Shown piece after piece: positions 1 to 8,821 of a stretch of 64,000 nucleotides of DNA. The position numbers were made by a program, and so were the translations under genes. This stretch comes from Orrella dioscoreae. GTDB lineage: Bacteria > Pseudomonadota > Gammaproteobacteria > Burkholderiales > Burkholderiaceae_B. Location of the stretch: the NCBI RefSeq assembly GCF_900089455.2, contig NZ_LT907988.1:1674001-1738000 (forward strand), read 5' to 3'. The notes under the pieces were generated by a model. That model was not told where the DNA came from. It saw only the letters and a program-made list of their open reading frames with translations, and searched no databases. How positions within the stretch are numbered: position 1 is the stretch's first letter; each line of letters opens with the position of its first letter.

Positions 1-572
1 CGTTCTCGGTGTCGCCGGTGGTGGCGGGCCTGGTGTTCATCCTGCTGTTCGGCTCGCAAGGCTGGTTCGGCGAGTGGCTGAAGGCCAACGACCTGCGCAT
101 CGTCTATGCGGTGCCGGGCGTCATCCTGGCGACCCTCTTCGTCACGGTTCCCTTCGTCGCGCGCGAACTCATTCCGCTCATGCAGGCGCAGGGCAGCGAC
201 GAGGAACTGGCCGCGCTGACGCTGGGCGCCAACGGCTGGCAGATCTTCTGGCGCGTGACGCTGCCCAACATCAAGTGGGGGCTGCTGTACGGCGCCATCC
301 TGGCCAATGCGCGCGCCATGGGCGAGTTCGGCGCGGTCTCGGTGGTGTCCGGCCAGGTGCGGGGGCTGACCAACACCATGACCCTGCATGTTGAAATCCT
401 CTACAACGAATACATGTTCTCGGCGGCCTTTGCCGTGGCTTCCCTGCTGGCCTTGCTGGCCTTGGTGACGCTGGCGGCCAAGAACGTGATCGAGTGGCTG
501 AACCATCGGCCGATCGCCGCGGACGCCCTGCTGGAGCGCCCAGCGGCCGCCCTGCAGCCCGTCGCCGCCTGA
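1..572 (+). CDS. cysW: Sulfate ABC transporter permease CysW (5' end cut off)
   Basis: This is the C-terminal part (about 190 residues, frame from base 3) of an inner-membrane permease of the sulfate/thiosulfate importer. It shows several hydrophobic membrane segments and the EAA cytoplasmic loop ([12 protein letters not shown] then a VTLPNI segment, about bases 200-270) that docks on the ATPase. The segment [15 protein letters not shown] is typical of CysT/CysW proteins. Family members are about 280-300 residues, so roughly 100 are missing to the left of the window. The stop lies 16 bases before cysA, which supports co-transcription and the choice of CysW over CysT. Confidence 0.9.
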   Translation, partial: FSVSPVVAGLVFILLFGSQGWFGEWLKANDLRIVYAVPGVILATLFVTVPFVARELIPLMQAQGSDEELAALTLGANGWQIFWRVTLPNIKWGLLYGAILANARAMGEFGAVSVVSGQVRGLTNTMTLHVEILYNEYMFSAAFAVASLLALLALVTLAAKNVIEWLNHRPIAADALLERPAAALQPVAA

Positions 573-588
573 TACGGAGTTTTGAACC

Positions 589-1662
589 ATGAGCATCGAA
601 GTCAGCAGCCTGTCCAAGCGTTTCGGGAGTTTCCGTGCGCTGGACGATATCTCCCTCCACATCGAGACTGGTGAACTGGTCGCGCTGCTCGGGCCGTCAG
701 GCTGTGGCAAGACCACGCTGCTGCGCATCATCGCGGGTTTGGAGCAGCCTGACAGCGGCCGCGTCTGGTTCGCCGGCGAGGACGCCACCGACGTGCACGT
801 GCGTCATCGCCAGGTGGGCTTCGTGTTCCAGCACTATGCGCTCTTCAAGCACATGACCGTGTTCGAGAACGTGGCTTTCGGCCTGCGCGTGAAGCACCGT
901 TCGCAGCGCCCGGCGGAAGACGTCATCCGCCGCAAGGTGACGGAACTGCTGCAGTTGGTGCAGCTGGACTGGCTGGCCGACCGCTATCCCTCGCAGTTGT
1001 CCGGCGGCCAGCGCCAGCGCATCGCGCTGGCGCGCGCCCTCGCCGTCGAGCCGCGCGTGCTGCTGCTCGACGAGCCTTTCGGCGCCCTGGATGCCAAGGT
1101 GCGCAAGGAACTGCGCCGCTGGCTGCGCCGCTTGCACGACGACCTGCACGTGGCCAGCGTCTTCGTGACCCACGACCAGGAAGAGGCATTGGAAGTGGCG
1201 GATCGCGTCGTGCTGATGAACGCCGGCCGCATCGAGCAGGTGGGCACCCCGCGCGAGGTCTGGGAGAACCCGGCCACGCCGTTCGTCTATGGCTTCCTGG
1301 GCGACGTGAACCAGTTCAAGGGCCGCGCGGCCGCGGGCACCTGGCGCGATGGCGCCTTCAGCCTGCCGGCGCCTGACTTCTCGGGGGCGGATGACGCCGA
1401 GGCCGTGGCCTATGTCCGCCCGCACGAGTTCGACATCTCGCGTTATGCCGCGGGCAGCGATGGCATCGCCGTGCGCCTGAACCATGCCTACCTCGCCGGC
1501 CCCAGCGCCTTCCTGGAGCTGTCGCGCCAGGACACGGGCCAGTTGATCGAGGCGCAGGTGCCGGAAGACGTGTTCCGTTCGCTGAACGTGACCGAAGGCG
1601 AAGCGCTGCTGGCGCGACCCCGCAACGCACGCGTGTTCGCCGCGCCGCCGCCCCAGGCCTGA
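589..1662 (+). CDS. cysA: Sulfate/thiosulfate import ATP-binding protein CysA
   Basis: This 357-residue ABC ATPase energises sulfate uptake through CysT/CysW. Walker [10 protein letters not shown] is at residues 35-43, the signature LSGGQ at 137-141, Walker B LLLDEP at 158-163 and the switch histidine at 195. A C-terminal TOBE-like regulatory region follows from about residue 240. ACGGAG lies about nine bases before the ATG. Its place between cysW and cysH marks it as sulfate-specific rather than a spermidine or maltose ATPase. Confidence 0.95.
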   Translation: MSIEVSSLSKRFGSFRALDDISLHIETGELVALLGPSGCGKTTLLRIIAGLEQPDSGRVWFAGEDATDVHVRHRQVGFVFQHYALFKHMTVFENVAFGLRVKHRSQRPAEDVIRRKVTELLQLVQLDWLADRYPSQLSGGQRQRIALARALAVEPRVLLLDEPFGALDAKVRKELRRWLRRLHDDLHVASVFVTHDQEEALEVADRVVLMNAGRIEQVGTPREVWENPATPFVYGFLGDVNQFKGRAAAGTWRDGAFSLPAPDFSGADDAEAVAYVRPHEFDISRYAAGSDGIAVRLNHAYLAGPSAFLELSRQDTGQLIEAQVPEDVFRSLNVTEGEALLARPRNARVFAAPPPQA

Positions 1663-1688
1663 CGTTTCTCTTTTCCGTCTGTTTTTAA

Positions 1689-2474
1689 GTGAGCCCGCCA
1701 GCAGTGAACCAGACACCTGACCCTGATCTGCCCGTCGCCACGGCTGCCAAATGGCAGGCCCTGGCGGCGCGGCTGGATGACATCGCCAGCCAGCATCCCG
1801 ATGCCGCGCTGGCTTCATCGCTTGCAGCGGAAGACATGCTGCTGACCCACGCCATCTTCGGGCGCGGCCTGCCGCTGGAGGTCTTCTCGCTGGACACCGG
1901 CCGCCTGCATGCCGAGACCCTGGGCATGCAGGACGTCGTGGCCGAACGCTATGGCCGCGCCATCACGGTGTTCCGTCCCGATGCCGCGGCGGTCGAGGCG
2001 CATGTGCGCGAGCACGGCGCCTTCGCGTTCTACGAGAGCATCGATTTGCGCAAGGCCTGTTGCGGCATCCGCAAGGTCGAGCCGCTGCGCCGCGCGCTGG
2101 CTGGCCGCAGTGCCTGGATCACCGGACAGCGCCGTGAACAGGCCGCGACGCGCGGCGCGCTGGCCGAGTCCGAACATGACCCGGTGTTCGGCCTGCACAA
2201 GTTCAATCCGCTGACCGACTGGACCGAGGACGAGGTCTGGGCCGTGATCCGCGCGCTTGGCATTCCCTACAACCCGCTGCACGACCAGGGCTACCCGTCC
2301 ATCGGCTGCGACCCCTGTACGCGCGCCGTGCGCCCAGGCGAGGACGCACGGGCAGGGCGCTGGTGGTGGGAATCCGCCGACAGCAAGGAGTGCGGCCTGC
2401 ATGCGGGCAACAAGGCAGGCGCTGCCGCCCCGGCGCAAGCCGTGCGCATCGTCGCACGCGGCCAGTCGCTCTAG
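1689..2474 (+). CDS. cysH: Assimilatory adenylylsulfate (APS) reductase CysH
   Basis: The 261-residue protein reduces activated sulfate to sulfite with thioredoxin. It carries the Cys pair C124-C125 and the CxxC pair C207/C210, which bind the 4Fe-4S cluster of APS-using reductases, and the C-terminal catalytic motif ECGLH (234-238). The cluster cysteines and the absence of a cysC gene suggest APS rather than PAPS as substrate. The start is uncertain: GTG at 1689 has no good ribosome site, and a second in-frame GTG lies at 1704. It is 26 bases after cysA and 36 before cysD. Confidence 0.93.
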   Translation: MSPPAVNQTPDPDLPVATAAKWQALAARLDDIASQHPDAALASSLAAEDMLLTHAIFGRGLPLEVFSLDTGRLHAETLGMQDVVAERYGRAITVFRPDAAAVEAHVREHGAFAFYESIDLRKACCGIRKVEPLRRALAGRSAWITGQRREQAATRGALAESEHDPVFGLHKFNPLTDWTEDEVWAVIRALGIPYNPLHDQGYPSIGCDPCTRAVRPGEDARAGRWWWESADSKECGLHAGNKAGAAAPAQAVRIVARGQSL

Positions 2475-2510
2475 TTCTTCAGTTCATCCGTTATTCCCGA
2501 GGGGTTACCC

Positions 2511-3419
2511 ATGAGTGTCGTCGCCAACCGCAGCCACCTGGACTGGCTGGAATCGGAAGCGATTCATATCCTGCGTGAGGTCGCCGCCGAGTGCGCGCGG
2601 CCGGTGCTGCTGTTCTCCGGCGGCAAGGATTCCTGCGTGCTGCTGCGCCTGGCCGAGAAGGCCTTCCGCCCCGGCCGCTTCCCATTCCCCTTGATGCACA
2701 TCGACACCGGCCACAATTTCGACGAGGTCATCGCCTTCCGTGATGCGCGCGCGGCGGAACTGGGCGAGGAACTGATCGTGCGCAGCGTCGAGGATTCCAT
2801 GCGCCGCGGCACGGTCGTGCTGCGCCGCGAGACCGATTCGCGCAACGCCGCGCAGGCGGTGACGCTGCTCGAATCCATCGAGGAGTTCGGCTTCGACGCC
2901 TGCATCGGGGGTGCCCGCCGCGACGAGGAAAAGGCCCGCGCCAAGGAGCGCATCTTTTCCTTCCGCGACGAGTTCGGCCAGTGGGATCCGAAGTCCCAGC
3001 GCCCGGAGCTCTGGAACCTTTACAACACGCGCGTGCATCCCGGCGAGAACATGCGCGTCTTCCCGATCTCGAACTGGACCGAGCTGGACGTGTGGCAATA
3101 CATCCAGCGCGAGCAGCTGGCGCTGCCCTCGATCTATTACACGCATCAGCGCGAGGTGGTGCGCCGCAAGGGCCTGCTCGTGCCTGTCACCCGCCTGACG
3201 CCACCGCAGGAGGGTGAGTCGGTCGAGGCCCTGGCCGTGCGCTTCCGTACCGTGGGCGACATCTCCTGCACCTGCCCGGTGGCTTCCGACGCGGCGGATC
3301 CCGCCGCCATCATCGCCGAGACCGCCGTCACCGACATCACCGAGCGCGGCGCGACCCGCATGGACGACCAGACGTCCGAGGCCTCGATGGAGCGCCGCAA
3401 GAAAGAGGGCTATTTCTGA
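2511..3419 (+). CDS. cysD: Sulfate adenylyltransferase small subunit CysD
   Basis: This 302-residue subunit transfers AMP from ATP to sulfate, giving APS. The PP-loop SGGKDS is at residues 36-41, and the C-terminal ERRKKEGYF end is typical of the family. The ATG follows CGAGGGG. Its TGA shares a base with the cysN ATG (TGATG), so the two subunits are translationally coupled, as expected for the CysDN complex. Confidence 0.96.
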   Translation: MSVVANRSHLDWLESEAIHILREVAAECARPVLLFSGGKDSCVLLRLAEKAFRPGRFPFPLMHIDTGHNFDEVIAFRDARAAELGEELIVRSVEDSMRRGTVVLRRETDSRNAAQAVTLLESIEEFGFDACIGGARRDEEKARAKERIFSFRDEFGQWDPKSQRPELWNLYNTRVHPGENMRVFPISNWTELDVWQYIQREQLALPSIYYTHQREVVRRKGLLVPVTRLTPPQEGESVEALAVRFRTVGDISCTCPVASDAADPAAIIAETAVTDITERGATRMDDQTSEASMERRKKEGYF

Positions 3420-4729
3420 TGAACGCAGTCAACGATTCCTTCCTGCAGGGCGCCGAACGCGGCGTGCTGCGCCTCATCACCGCCGGTTCGGTGGATGACG
3501 GCAAGTCCACGCTCATCGGCCGCCTGCTGTTCGACAGCAAGGGCGTCTTCGCCGACCAGCTCGACGCAATTTCGCGGGCCAAGCACAAGCGCACGCAGGG
3601 CGGCGTGATGGACCTGTCGCTGCTGACCGACGGCCTGGAGGCCGAGCGCGAGCAGGGCATCACCATCGACGTGGCCTACCGCTACTTCGCCACGCCGCTG
3701 CGCAAGTTCATCGTGGCCGATGCGCCCGGGCACGAGCAGTACACGCGCAACATGGTGACGGGCGCCTCGACGGCCCATGCCGCCATCATCCTGATCGATG
3801 CCACGCGCGCCGCGGACGGCAAGCTGCTGGCGCAGACCAAGCGGCACAGCGCCATCGCGCAACTGCTGGGCATCCGCCACATCGTCGTGGCCATCAACAA
3901 GATGGATCTGGTCGATTGGGACGAGGCCGTCTACACGCGCATCCGCGATGCCTATGCCGAACTGGCGCAGCGCCTGGGTATCGCCACGCACTATGTGCTG
4001 CCCTTGTCGGCCCTGACGGGCGACAACGTGGTCAGCCGCTCGGCGCGCACGCCCTGGTACACGGGGGCGCCGTTGCTGGCGTTGCTGGAATCCCTGCCGG
4101 TGGACGACGCGCGCGCCGGCGGCCCGTTGCGCCTGCCCGTGCAGTGGGTGATCCGCCATGGCGGCAGCCAGATCGATGATTTCCGGGGCTATGCCGGCCA
4201 GGTGGCCAGCGGCCGCCTGCGCGTCGGGGATGCGGTCCAGGTGCAGCCGTCGGGCGTGCCGGCCGTGGTGAAGTCCCTGCGCACGCAGGCCGGCCAGGCT
4301 GATGCGGCGGTGGCCGGCGACGCGGTGACGGTCGAGCTGGACCGTGACGTGGACCTGTCGCGCGGCGACCTGCTGGTGCATGCCGAGGCGCCCGCGCAGG
4401 TGCTGCGCGAGTTCGAGGCGGAGCTGTGCTGGCTGGATGCCCGTGCCCTGAATCCGGCGCGCAAGTATCTGCTGAAGCACGGCTCGCGCCTGACCAGCGC
4501 CAAGATTCGCGCCGTGCACAGTCGTCGCGACATCCATGAGCTGCAGGAAGTCGAGGCGGCGGGGGCGCTCGAGATGAACGACATCGGCCGCGTGACGCTG
4601 GCCGTCCGGGACGCGCTGGCGGTTGATGCGTATACGCAACAACCCGCCACGGGCGCCTTCATCCTGATCGACGAGGCCAGCAACCAGACTGCCGCGGCCG
4701 GACTCATCCGCCTGCCGGCGCAGGCCTGA
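3419..4729 (+). CDS. cysN: Sulfate adenylyltransferase GTPase subunit CysN
   Basis: This 436-residue translation-factor-like GTPase drives sulfate adenylylation by CysD. G1 GSVDDGKST is at residues 23-31, the G3 motif starts at D101 (DAPGHEQY) and G4 NKMD is at 160-163, followed by beta-barrel domains. It ends without the APS-kinase (CysC) domain found in CysNC fusions, which agrees with an APS-using CysH upstream. It is the last gene of the cluster; I see no clear intrinsic terminator before the next promoter. Confidence 0.95.
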   Translation: MNAVNDSFLQGAERGVLRLITAGSVDDGKSTLIGRLLFDSKGVFADQLDAISRAKHKRTQGGVMDLSLLTDGLEAEREQGITIDVAYRYFATPLRKFIVADAPGHEQYTRNMVTGASTAHAAIILIDATRAADGKLLAQTKRHSAIAQLLGIRHIVVAINKMDLVDWDEAVYTRIRDAYAELAQRLGIATHYVLPLSALTGDNVVSRSARTPWYTGAPLLALLESLPVDDARAGGPLRLPVQWVIRHGGSQIDDFRGYAGQVASGRLRVGDAVQVQPSGVPAVVKSLRTQAGQADAAVAGDAVTVELDRDVDLSRGDLLVHAEAPAQVLREFEAELCWLDARALNPARKYLLKHGSRLTSAKIRAVHSRRDIHELQEVEAAGALEMNDIGRVTLAVRDALAVDAYTQQPATGAFILIDEASNQTAAAGLIRLPAQA

Positions 4730-4800
4730 GCCGCACAGGAGGGGACCCGGGCCGGCGGAAAAAGGAGTAAAAAGGATTCGGTAACGAAGCTTGTGTGAAT

Positions 4801-4820
4801 CACTGTTTTTTTGTACAGTG
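4801..4820 (+). promoter_or_regulatory. LexA (SOS) box
   Basis: CACTGT...ACAGTG forms a 20-base inverted repeat whose core is CTGT-N8-ACAG (4803-4818), the canonical proteobacterial LexA half-site pair. The centre is T-rich. It ends six bases before the ATG at 4827, so bound LexA would block transcription start. A loose -35 (TTGTGT, 4791) and -10 (TGTACA, 4812-4817) flank and overlap it. That LexA binds here is inferred from the match. Confidence 0.75.
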
Positions 4821-4826
4821 GTTTTC

Positions 4827-6065
4827 ATGGTCGCTATCGATACCTTTGTTTCCGCCGGTACTGGGTCCCCGGCTGCCGCCCCCGCCGCCTCGCGCGGCCG
4901 GGGTGCGGTGACTAACGTATCGCACCGCTACCAGCGCGACAGCCGCGTGGCCGATCCGGACGCCCTGGATCACGCCCTTGCCCTGGACGAACTGCCCCCG
5001 GCTCCCCTTACCCGGGTCGAAGCCGAGCAGGCGCGCCGGCTGATCTCCCGCAACGACTCCCCCGATCTTCCCTTCGAGCAGGCCGTCAACCCTTACCGGG
5101 GCTGCGAGCACGGCTGCATCTATTGCTACGCCCGGCCCACCCACGCCTACCTCGGATACTCTCCCGGCCTGGATTTCGAAACCCGCCTGGTCGCCAAGAC
5201 CAACGCCGTCGAGGCCTTGCGGGCCGAACTGTCGCGCCCGGGCTACGTGCCCAAAACCATCACCCTCAGTTCGGCCACCGACGCCTACCAGCCCATCGAG
5301 CGGCAGTGGCAGCTGTCGCGCGGCATCCTGGCGCTCATGCTGGAAACCGGCCATCCGGTGTCCGTCATCACGAAGAACGCGCTGGTCGAGCGCGACCTGG
5401 ACCTGCTGGTGCCGCTGGCCCAGCGGCGCCTGGTGCAGGTCTATCTCAGCCTGCCCACCCTCGATGCCGACATGGCGCGCACCCTGGAGCCCCGTGCCTC
5501 CGCGCCCTGGCGCCGCCTGCGCACGCTGCGCGTGCTGGCCGATGCCGGCGTGCCCGCCGGGGTGTCGCTGGCACCCGTCATTCCCTTCATCAACGACGAC
5601 CAGATCGAGCAGGTCCTGCATGCCGCGGCCCAGGCGGGCGCGTCGCAGGCGTTCTATACCGTGTTGCGCTTGCCCCATGAAGTCAAGGATGTCTTCGAAC
5701 AGTGGCTACACACCCATTTCCCCGATCGCGCCCAGCGAGTCCTGCATCGCATCGAAGACTTGCGTGAGGGCCGCCGCAACGATTCGCGCTTCGGTGTGCG
5801 CATGCGCGGCACGGGCATCTGGGCCGATCTCATCGCCCAGCGTTTTGCGCTGGCGGTGCGCCAGGCCGGCCTGAACCTGCGCGACCTCGGCGATCTGGAC
5901 ACTTCGGCTTTCGTGGCGCCCGCCCGTGCCGTGAAGCCGTCCGCGGCAGGGGCGGCCAGCGCTCAGCTCGACCTGTTTTCCGTGCCCGACCTTGCCGTGT
6001 CCGGCCCCGCCGTCTCTTCCTCTCATCGCCAGCCTCACGCCGCCGGCGCCGCCACCCCTACTTGA
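4827..6065 (+). CDS. PA0069-family radical SAM protein
   Basis: The 412-residue protein has the radical SAM cluster motif CxxxCxxC in CEHGCIYCYARP and the following THAYLGYSPGLDFETRL segment typical of the SPL-like, PA0069-type family. The reaction is unknown. ATG 4827 is preferred over the upstream in-frame TTG 4791, because the latter would put the LexA box inside the gene. ATG 4827 has no Shine-Dalgarno sequence, so the message may be nearly leaderless, or GTG 4908 could be the start. The LexA box suggests a DNA-damage role; from memory, the Pseudomonas aeruginosa homologue is listed in the SOS regulon. The C-terminal 40 residues are low complexity. Confidence 0.88.
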   Translation: MVAIDTFVSAGTGSPAAAPAASRGRGAVTNVSHRYQRDSRVADPDALDHALALDELPPAPLTRVEAEQARRLISRNDSPDLPFEQAVNPYRGCEHGCIYCYARPTHAYLGYSPGLDFETRLVAKTNAVEALRAELSRPGYVPKTITLSSATDAYQPIERQWQLSRGILALMLETGHPVSVITKNALVERDLDLLVPLAQRRLVQVYLSLPTLDADMARTLEPRASAPWRRLRTLRVLADAGVPAGVSLAPVIPFINDDQIEQVLHAAAQAGASQAFYTVLRLPHEVKDVFEQWLHTHFPDRAQRVLHRIEDLREGRRNDSRFGVRMRGTGIWADLIAQRFALAVRQAGLNLRDLGDLDTSAFVAPARAVKPSAAGAASAQLDLFSVPDLAVSGPAVSSSHRQPHAAGAATPT

Positions 6066-6077
6066 AGCGAGTCCGTC

Positions 6078-6419
6078 ATGTTCATTCCTTCCTGCAGCAG
6101 TGCCTATGGCAGCGCTCCGGTCCTGGCCGATCCCCGTTCCCTGCGTCCCGCACCGTCCCGGCACGCCGCGCCCAGCCGGCCGCGCGCCAGCACGCCGCCG
6201 CGCAACTGGCCCTTCCAGCCGTCGGCGCCGGACGCGCCGCGCCCCCAGGCCGAACCCGCCCAGAAGGCGGAGCAGGCCGCGCCGACGCTGGCTGGCCTCA
6301 CAGGCCCGGCCTCGGTCACCCTGAGCCGGGGGGCCATGATTGCCGACGTGGCCATGGTGCTGGCCTGGGGGGGCATCATTCCCGCCCTGATGTGGCTGGG
6401 CCACGCCGCGGGCTTCTAA
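6078..6419 (+). CDS. Small Pro/Ala-rich protein with one C-terminal membrane segment
   Basis: I do not recognise this 113-residue protein. It starts 13 bases after the radical SAM gene. Residues 1-75 are rich in proline, alanine and arginine and look disordered. Residues about 84-111 form one strong hydrophobic helix (AMIADVAMVLAWGGIIPALMW) close to the C terminus, as in a tail-anchored protein. The ATG has no clear ribosome site. The start and even the coding status are moderately certain; close spacing implies it may share the SOS-controlled transcript. Confidence 0.5.
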   Translation: MFIPSCSSAYGSAPVLADPRSLRPAPSRHAAPSRPRASTPPRNWPFQPSAPDAPRPQAEPAQKAEQAAPTLAGLTGPASVTLSRGAMIADVAMVLAWGGIIPALMWLGHAAGF

Positions 6420-6465
6420 ATCAGCTTTCTTTTCAAGCTGCTAGCCAATTATTGGCGTTTCAGGC

Positions 6466-6540
6466 TAGAATCGGGGGCTGTTCAACGTATCCTCTGCCGG
6501 GCGATACGGCGGTGGGTGGCCGAAAAGGCCAAGACACCCC
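6466..6540 (+). promoter_or_regulatory. Putative rplS promoter (-10) and structured leader
   Basis: A -10-like TAGAAT lies at 6466-6471 in the 231-base gap before rplS; no good -35 is visible. The predicted leader of about 170 bases contains a small hairpin, GGCC-GAAAA-GGCC at 6518-6530, enclosed by GGGT/ACCC arms (6514-6539). A promoter is expected here, since rplS has no trmD upstream. A ribosomal-protein autoregulatory role for the hairpin is only a guess. Confidence 0.4.
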
Positions 6541-6650
6541 AAACAGGCGCAGCGAAGCTGCAGCACACTACTTGCCGGGATTTCCGGTGCTGCTGACAGC
6601 CAGGCGCGTCATCCCAACAGATGCCCGAGCATGATCAATCTGGAGTTCTC

Positions 6651-7040
6651 ATGAACCTGATCCAAACCATCGAGCAAGAAGAAATTGCTCGCCTGACCGG
6701 CGGCAAGCCCGTCACCGAATTCGCGCCTGGCGACACCGTCGTCGTCAACGTGAACGTCGTCGAAGGCACGCGCAAGCGCGTCCAGGCCTACGAAGGCGTG
6801 GTCATCGCCAAGCGTAACCGCGGCCTGAACTCGGCGTTCATCGTCCGCAAGATCTCCTCGGGTGAAGCCGTCGAACGTACGTTCCAGCTGTACTCGCCCC
6901 AGATCGCCTCGATCGAAGTGAAGCGCCGCGGTGACGTCCGCCGCGCCAAGCTGTACTACCTGCGCGATCGCTCGGGCAAGTCGGCTCGCATCAAGGAAAA
7001 GCTGGTGCGCAAGTCGGCGCCGGCCGCCACCCAAGCGTAA
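6651..7040 (+). CDS. rplS: 50S ribosomal protein L19
   Basis: This 129-residue protein begins [20 protein letters not shown] and matches L19 over its full length ([35 protein letters not shown] core). ATG 6651 follows TGGAG at a good distance; an in-frame ATG at 6621 would add ten atypical residues. L19 sits at the subunit interface. It usually ends the rpsP-rimM-trmD-rplS operon, but here the upstream neighbours are unrelated and it has its own terminator. Confidence 0.97.
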   Translation: MNLIQTIEQEEIARLTGGKPVTEFAPGDTVVVNVNVVEGTRKRVQAYEGVVIAKRNRGLNSAFIVRKISSGEAVERTFQLYSPQIASIEVKRRGDVRRAKLYYLRDRSGKSARIKEKLVRKSAPAATQA

Positions 7041-7068
7041 GCGGTTCACCGCCACGCAGGGTAAAGAA

Positions 7069-7094
7069 GGGCACCTCTCGGGGTGCCCTTTTTT
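7069..7094 (+). terminator. Intrinsic terminator of rplS
   Basis: Stem GGGCACC (7069-7075) / GGTGCCC (7082-7088), followed by six T (7089-7094), starts 28 bases after the rplS stop. Confidence 0.9.
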
Positions 7095-7148
7095 CATGCC
7101 GCGTCTTTCTTCGGCCCGGCTAAGTCATTCTTGGTACAGTGCAGCGTC

Positions 7149-7877
7149 ATGGCGACCGATACCCCTTCTTCGCGCCCCCGGCGTCCCGCCGCCCGGCTCA
7201 GTTTCGATCCGGTGGCCCAGCCGTGGGAGGCGGCCTCGCAAGGCTTGTCGCCCGTCGATCCTCGGCTGTTGACGCCGGAGTCCCTGCGGCGCGTGCTGAC
7301 CGCGCCGCCGTCATGGACGCCCGAGCCGCCTTTCGAGGCGGACCTGCGCTATCCCGGGCGTGACGGTCCGCCGGTCGAGGCGGCCGTGCTGATTCCCCTG
7401 GTGGCCTATCCGGACGGCGTGCGCGTCATGTTGACGCAGCGCGCGGCGCATTTGCACGACCATGCCGGCCAGATCAGCTTCCCGGGCGGCCGCATCGAAA
7501 CCTGGGATGCCAGTCCCGTGGCTGCGGCATTGCGCGAGGCGCAGGAAGAGACCGGCCTGGGCGGAGATTTCATCGAAGTGCTGGGCAGCCTGCCGCCTTA
7601 CCACACCACTACCGGCTTTACCGTCACGCCGGTGACGGGGCTGGTGCGGCCTGGTTTCACGCTGGCGCCGGACGCCTTCGAAGTGGCCGAGGTGTTCGAG
7701 GTGCCGCTGGCCTTCCTGGCGGATCCGGCCAACCATCGCCTGCATCGTGCATTGCTGCCCGATGGACGGGCGCGGCATTTCTATTCGATGCCCTGGCACG
7801 ACCGCTTCATCTGGGGCGCCACCGCGGCGATGCTGCGAAATTTCTATCACCTGCTGCGTAGCGCCAATCCGGGCTGA
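7149..7877 (+). CDS. nudL: CoA pyrophosphatase (Nudix hydrolase, NudL family)
   Basis: The 242-residue protein shows the NudL/UPF0035 signature, LTQRAAHLHDHAGQISFPGG followed by the Nudix helix RIETWDASPVAAALREAQEETGL, with the metal-binding REAQEE. Family enzymes split CoA into phosphopantetheine and 3',5'-ADP. ATG 7149 is preferred to the upstream GTG 7083, which lies inside the rplS terminator. The ORF is convergent with rsgA and ends 32 bases from it. Confidence 0.9.
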   Translation: MATDTPSSRPRRPAARLSFDPVAQPWEAASQGLSPVDPRLLTPESLRRVLTAPPSWTPEPPFEADLRYPGRDGPPVEAAVLIPLVAYPDGVRVMLTQRAAHLHDHAGQISFPGGRIETWDASPVAAALREAQEETGLGGDFIEVLGSLPPYHTTTGFTVTPVTGLVRPGFTLAPDAFEVAEVFEVPLAFLADPANHRLHRALLPDGRARHFYSMPWHDRFIWGATAAMLRNFYHLLRSANPG

Positions 7878-7909
7878 GGCGCCCCTTGGCCGCGGATCGC
7901 CGGTCTGGC

Positions 7910-8821
7910 TCAGTAGCGCATGCCGGCGGCGTTGTCGTCCAGGATCCGCGCGTACAGGGCATGGCGGGCCGGGTCGATCCGTCCCGCGGCCAAGGCCGCC
8001 AGCACGCCGCAGCCCGGCTCGTGGCGATGGGTGCAGTTATAGAAGCGGCATTGTTCGGCGGGCGCCGCGAATTCCGGGAAGCCGTGTTCGACCTCCTTGC
8101 TGGACAGGTGCTGCAGGCCGAAAGCCTGGAAGCCGGGGGAGTCGATCAGGTCCCCGCCCGGCGCGGGCAGGTGATACAGCCGCGTGCTGGTGGTGGTGTG
8201 CCTGCCGGTGTCCAGGGCCTGCGAGTGTTCACGCGTGGCCGCGCCCGCTTCGGGCGACAGCGCGTTGAGCAGGGTGGACTTGCCCATGCCGCTCTGGCCG
8301 AGCAGCAGATTGGTCTTTCCCGTCAGCCTGTCTGCTAGCGCCGCGCGCACGCCATTCGTATCGTGCGCCGAGAGCTCGATGACCGGGACCCCCAGTCCGG
8401 CCAGCGTGGCCAGCTTCTGCCGCGCCGCGGGCAGGCCCGCGGCAAGATCGCTTTTGTTCAGGACGATGACCGGCTCGATGTCGGCCGACCAGGCGCCCGC
8501 CAGGGCGCGCCCCAGCAGGTCCTCGGAAAACGTCGGCTCGACCGCGACCACGATCAGCAGCTGGTCGACGTTGGCGGCGAACTGCTTGCTGCGCATGTCG
8601 TCGGAGCGGTACAGCAGGTTGCGCCGCGTCTCCACGCTGTCCAGCGTGCCTTCGTCGCGGCCTTCCGGCCGCACGTTGACGTGGTCGCCCACCGCCGCGG
8701 CGCCGGCCTTCTTGCCGCGGGGATAGCACTGGCGCAGCGATCCGTCCTCGAACTCGACGATGTAATGGCGCCCGTGGGCGGAAATGACGCGACCGCGCAG
8801 CAGGGCTTGCGGGGCGCTCAT
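7910..8821 (-). CDS. rsgA: Ribosome small-subunit biogenesis GTPase RsgA
   Basis: The 303-residue protein is a circularly permuted GTPase that helps mature the 30S subunit. An OB-fold comes first, then G4 NKSD (122-125), G1 GQSGMGKST (175-183) and G3 DSPG (227-230), in the permuted order diagnostic of RsgA. The C-terminal zinc site is C258, C263, H265, C271. Its ATG overlaps the stop of the upstream protease gene by four bases (ATGA), indicating a two-gene operon. Confidence 0.96.
   Translation of the reverse strand: MSAPQALLRGRVISAHGRHYIVEFEDGSLRQCYPRGKKAGAAAVGDHVNVRPEGRDEGTLDSVETRRNLLYRSDDMRSKQFAANVDQLLIVVAVEPTFSEDLLGRALAGAWSADIEPVIVLNKSDLAAGLPAARQKLATLAGLGVPVIELSAHDTNGVRAALADRLTGKTNLLLGQSGMGKSTLLNALSPEAGAATREHSQALDTGRHTTTSTRLYHLPAPGGDLIDSPGFQAFGLQHLSSKEVEHGFPEFAAPAEQCRFYNCTHRHEPGCGVLAALAAGRIDPARHALYARILDDNAAGMRY

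Noticed and set aside
4791..4829. TTG 4791 as the start of the radical SAM gene
   Set aside because: It would place the perfect LexA box inside the coding sequence and has no ribosome site.
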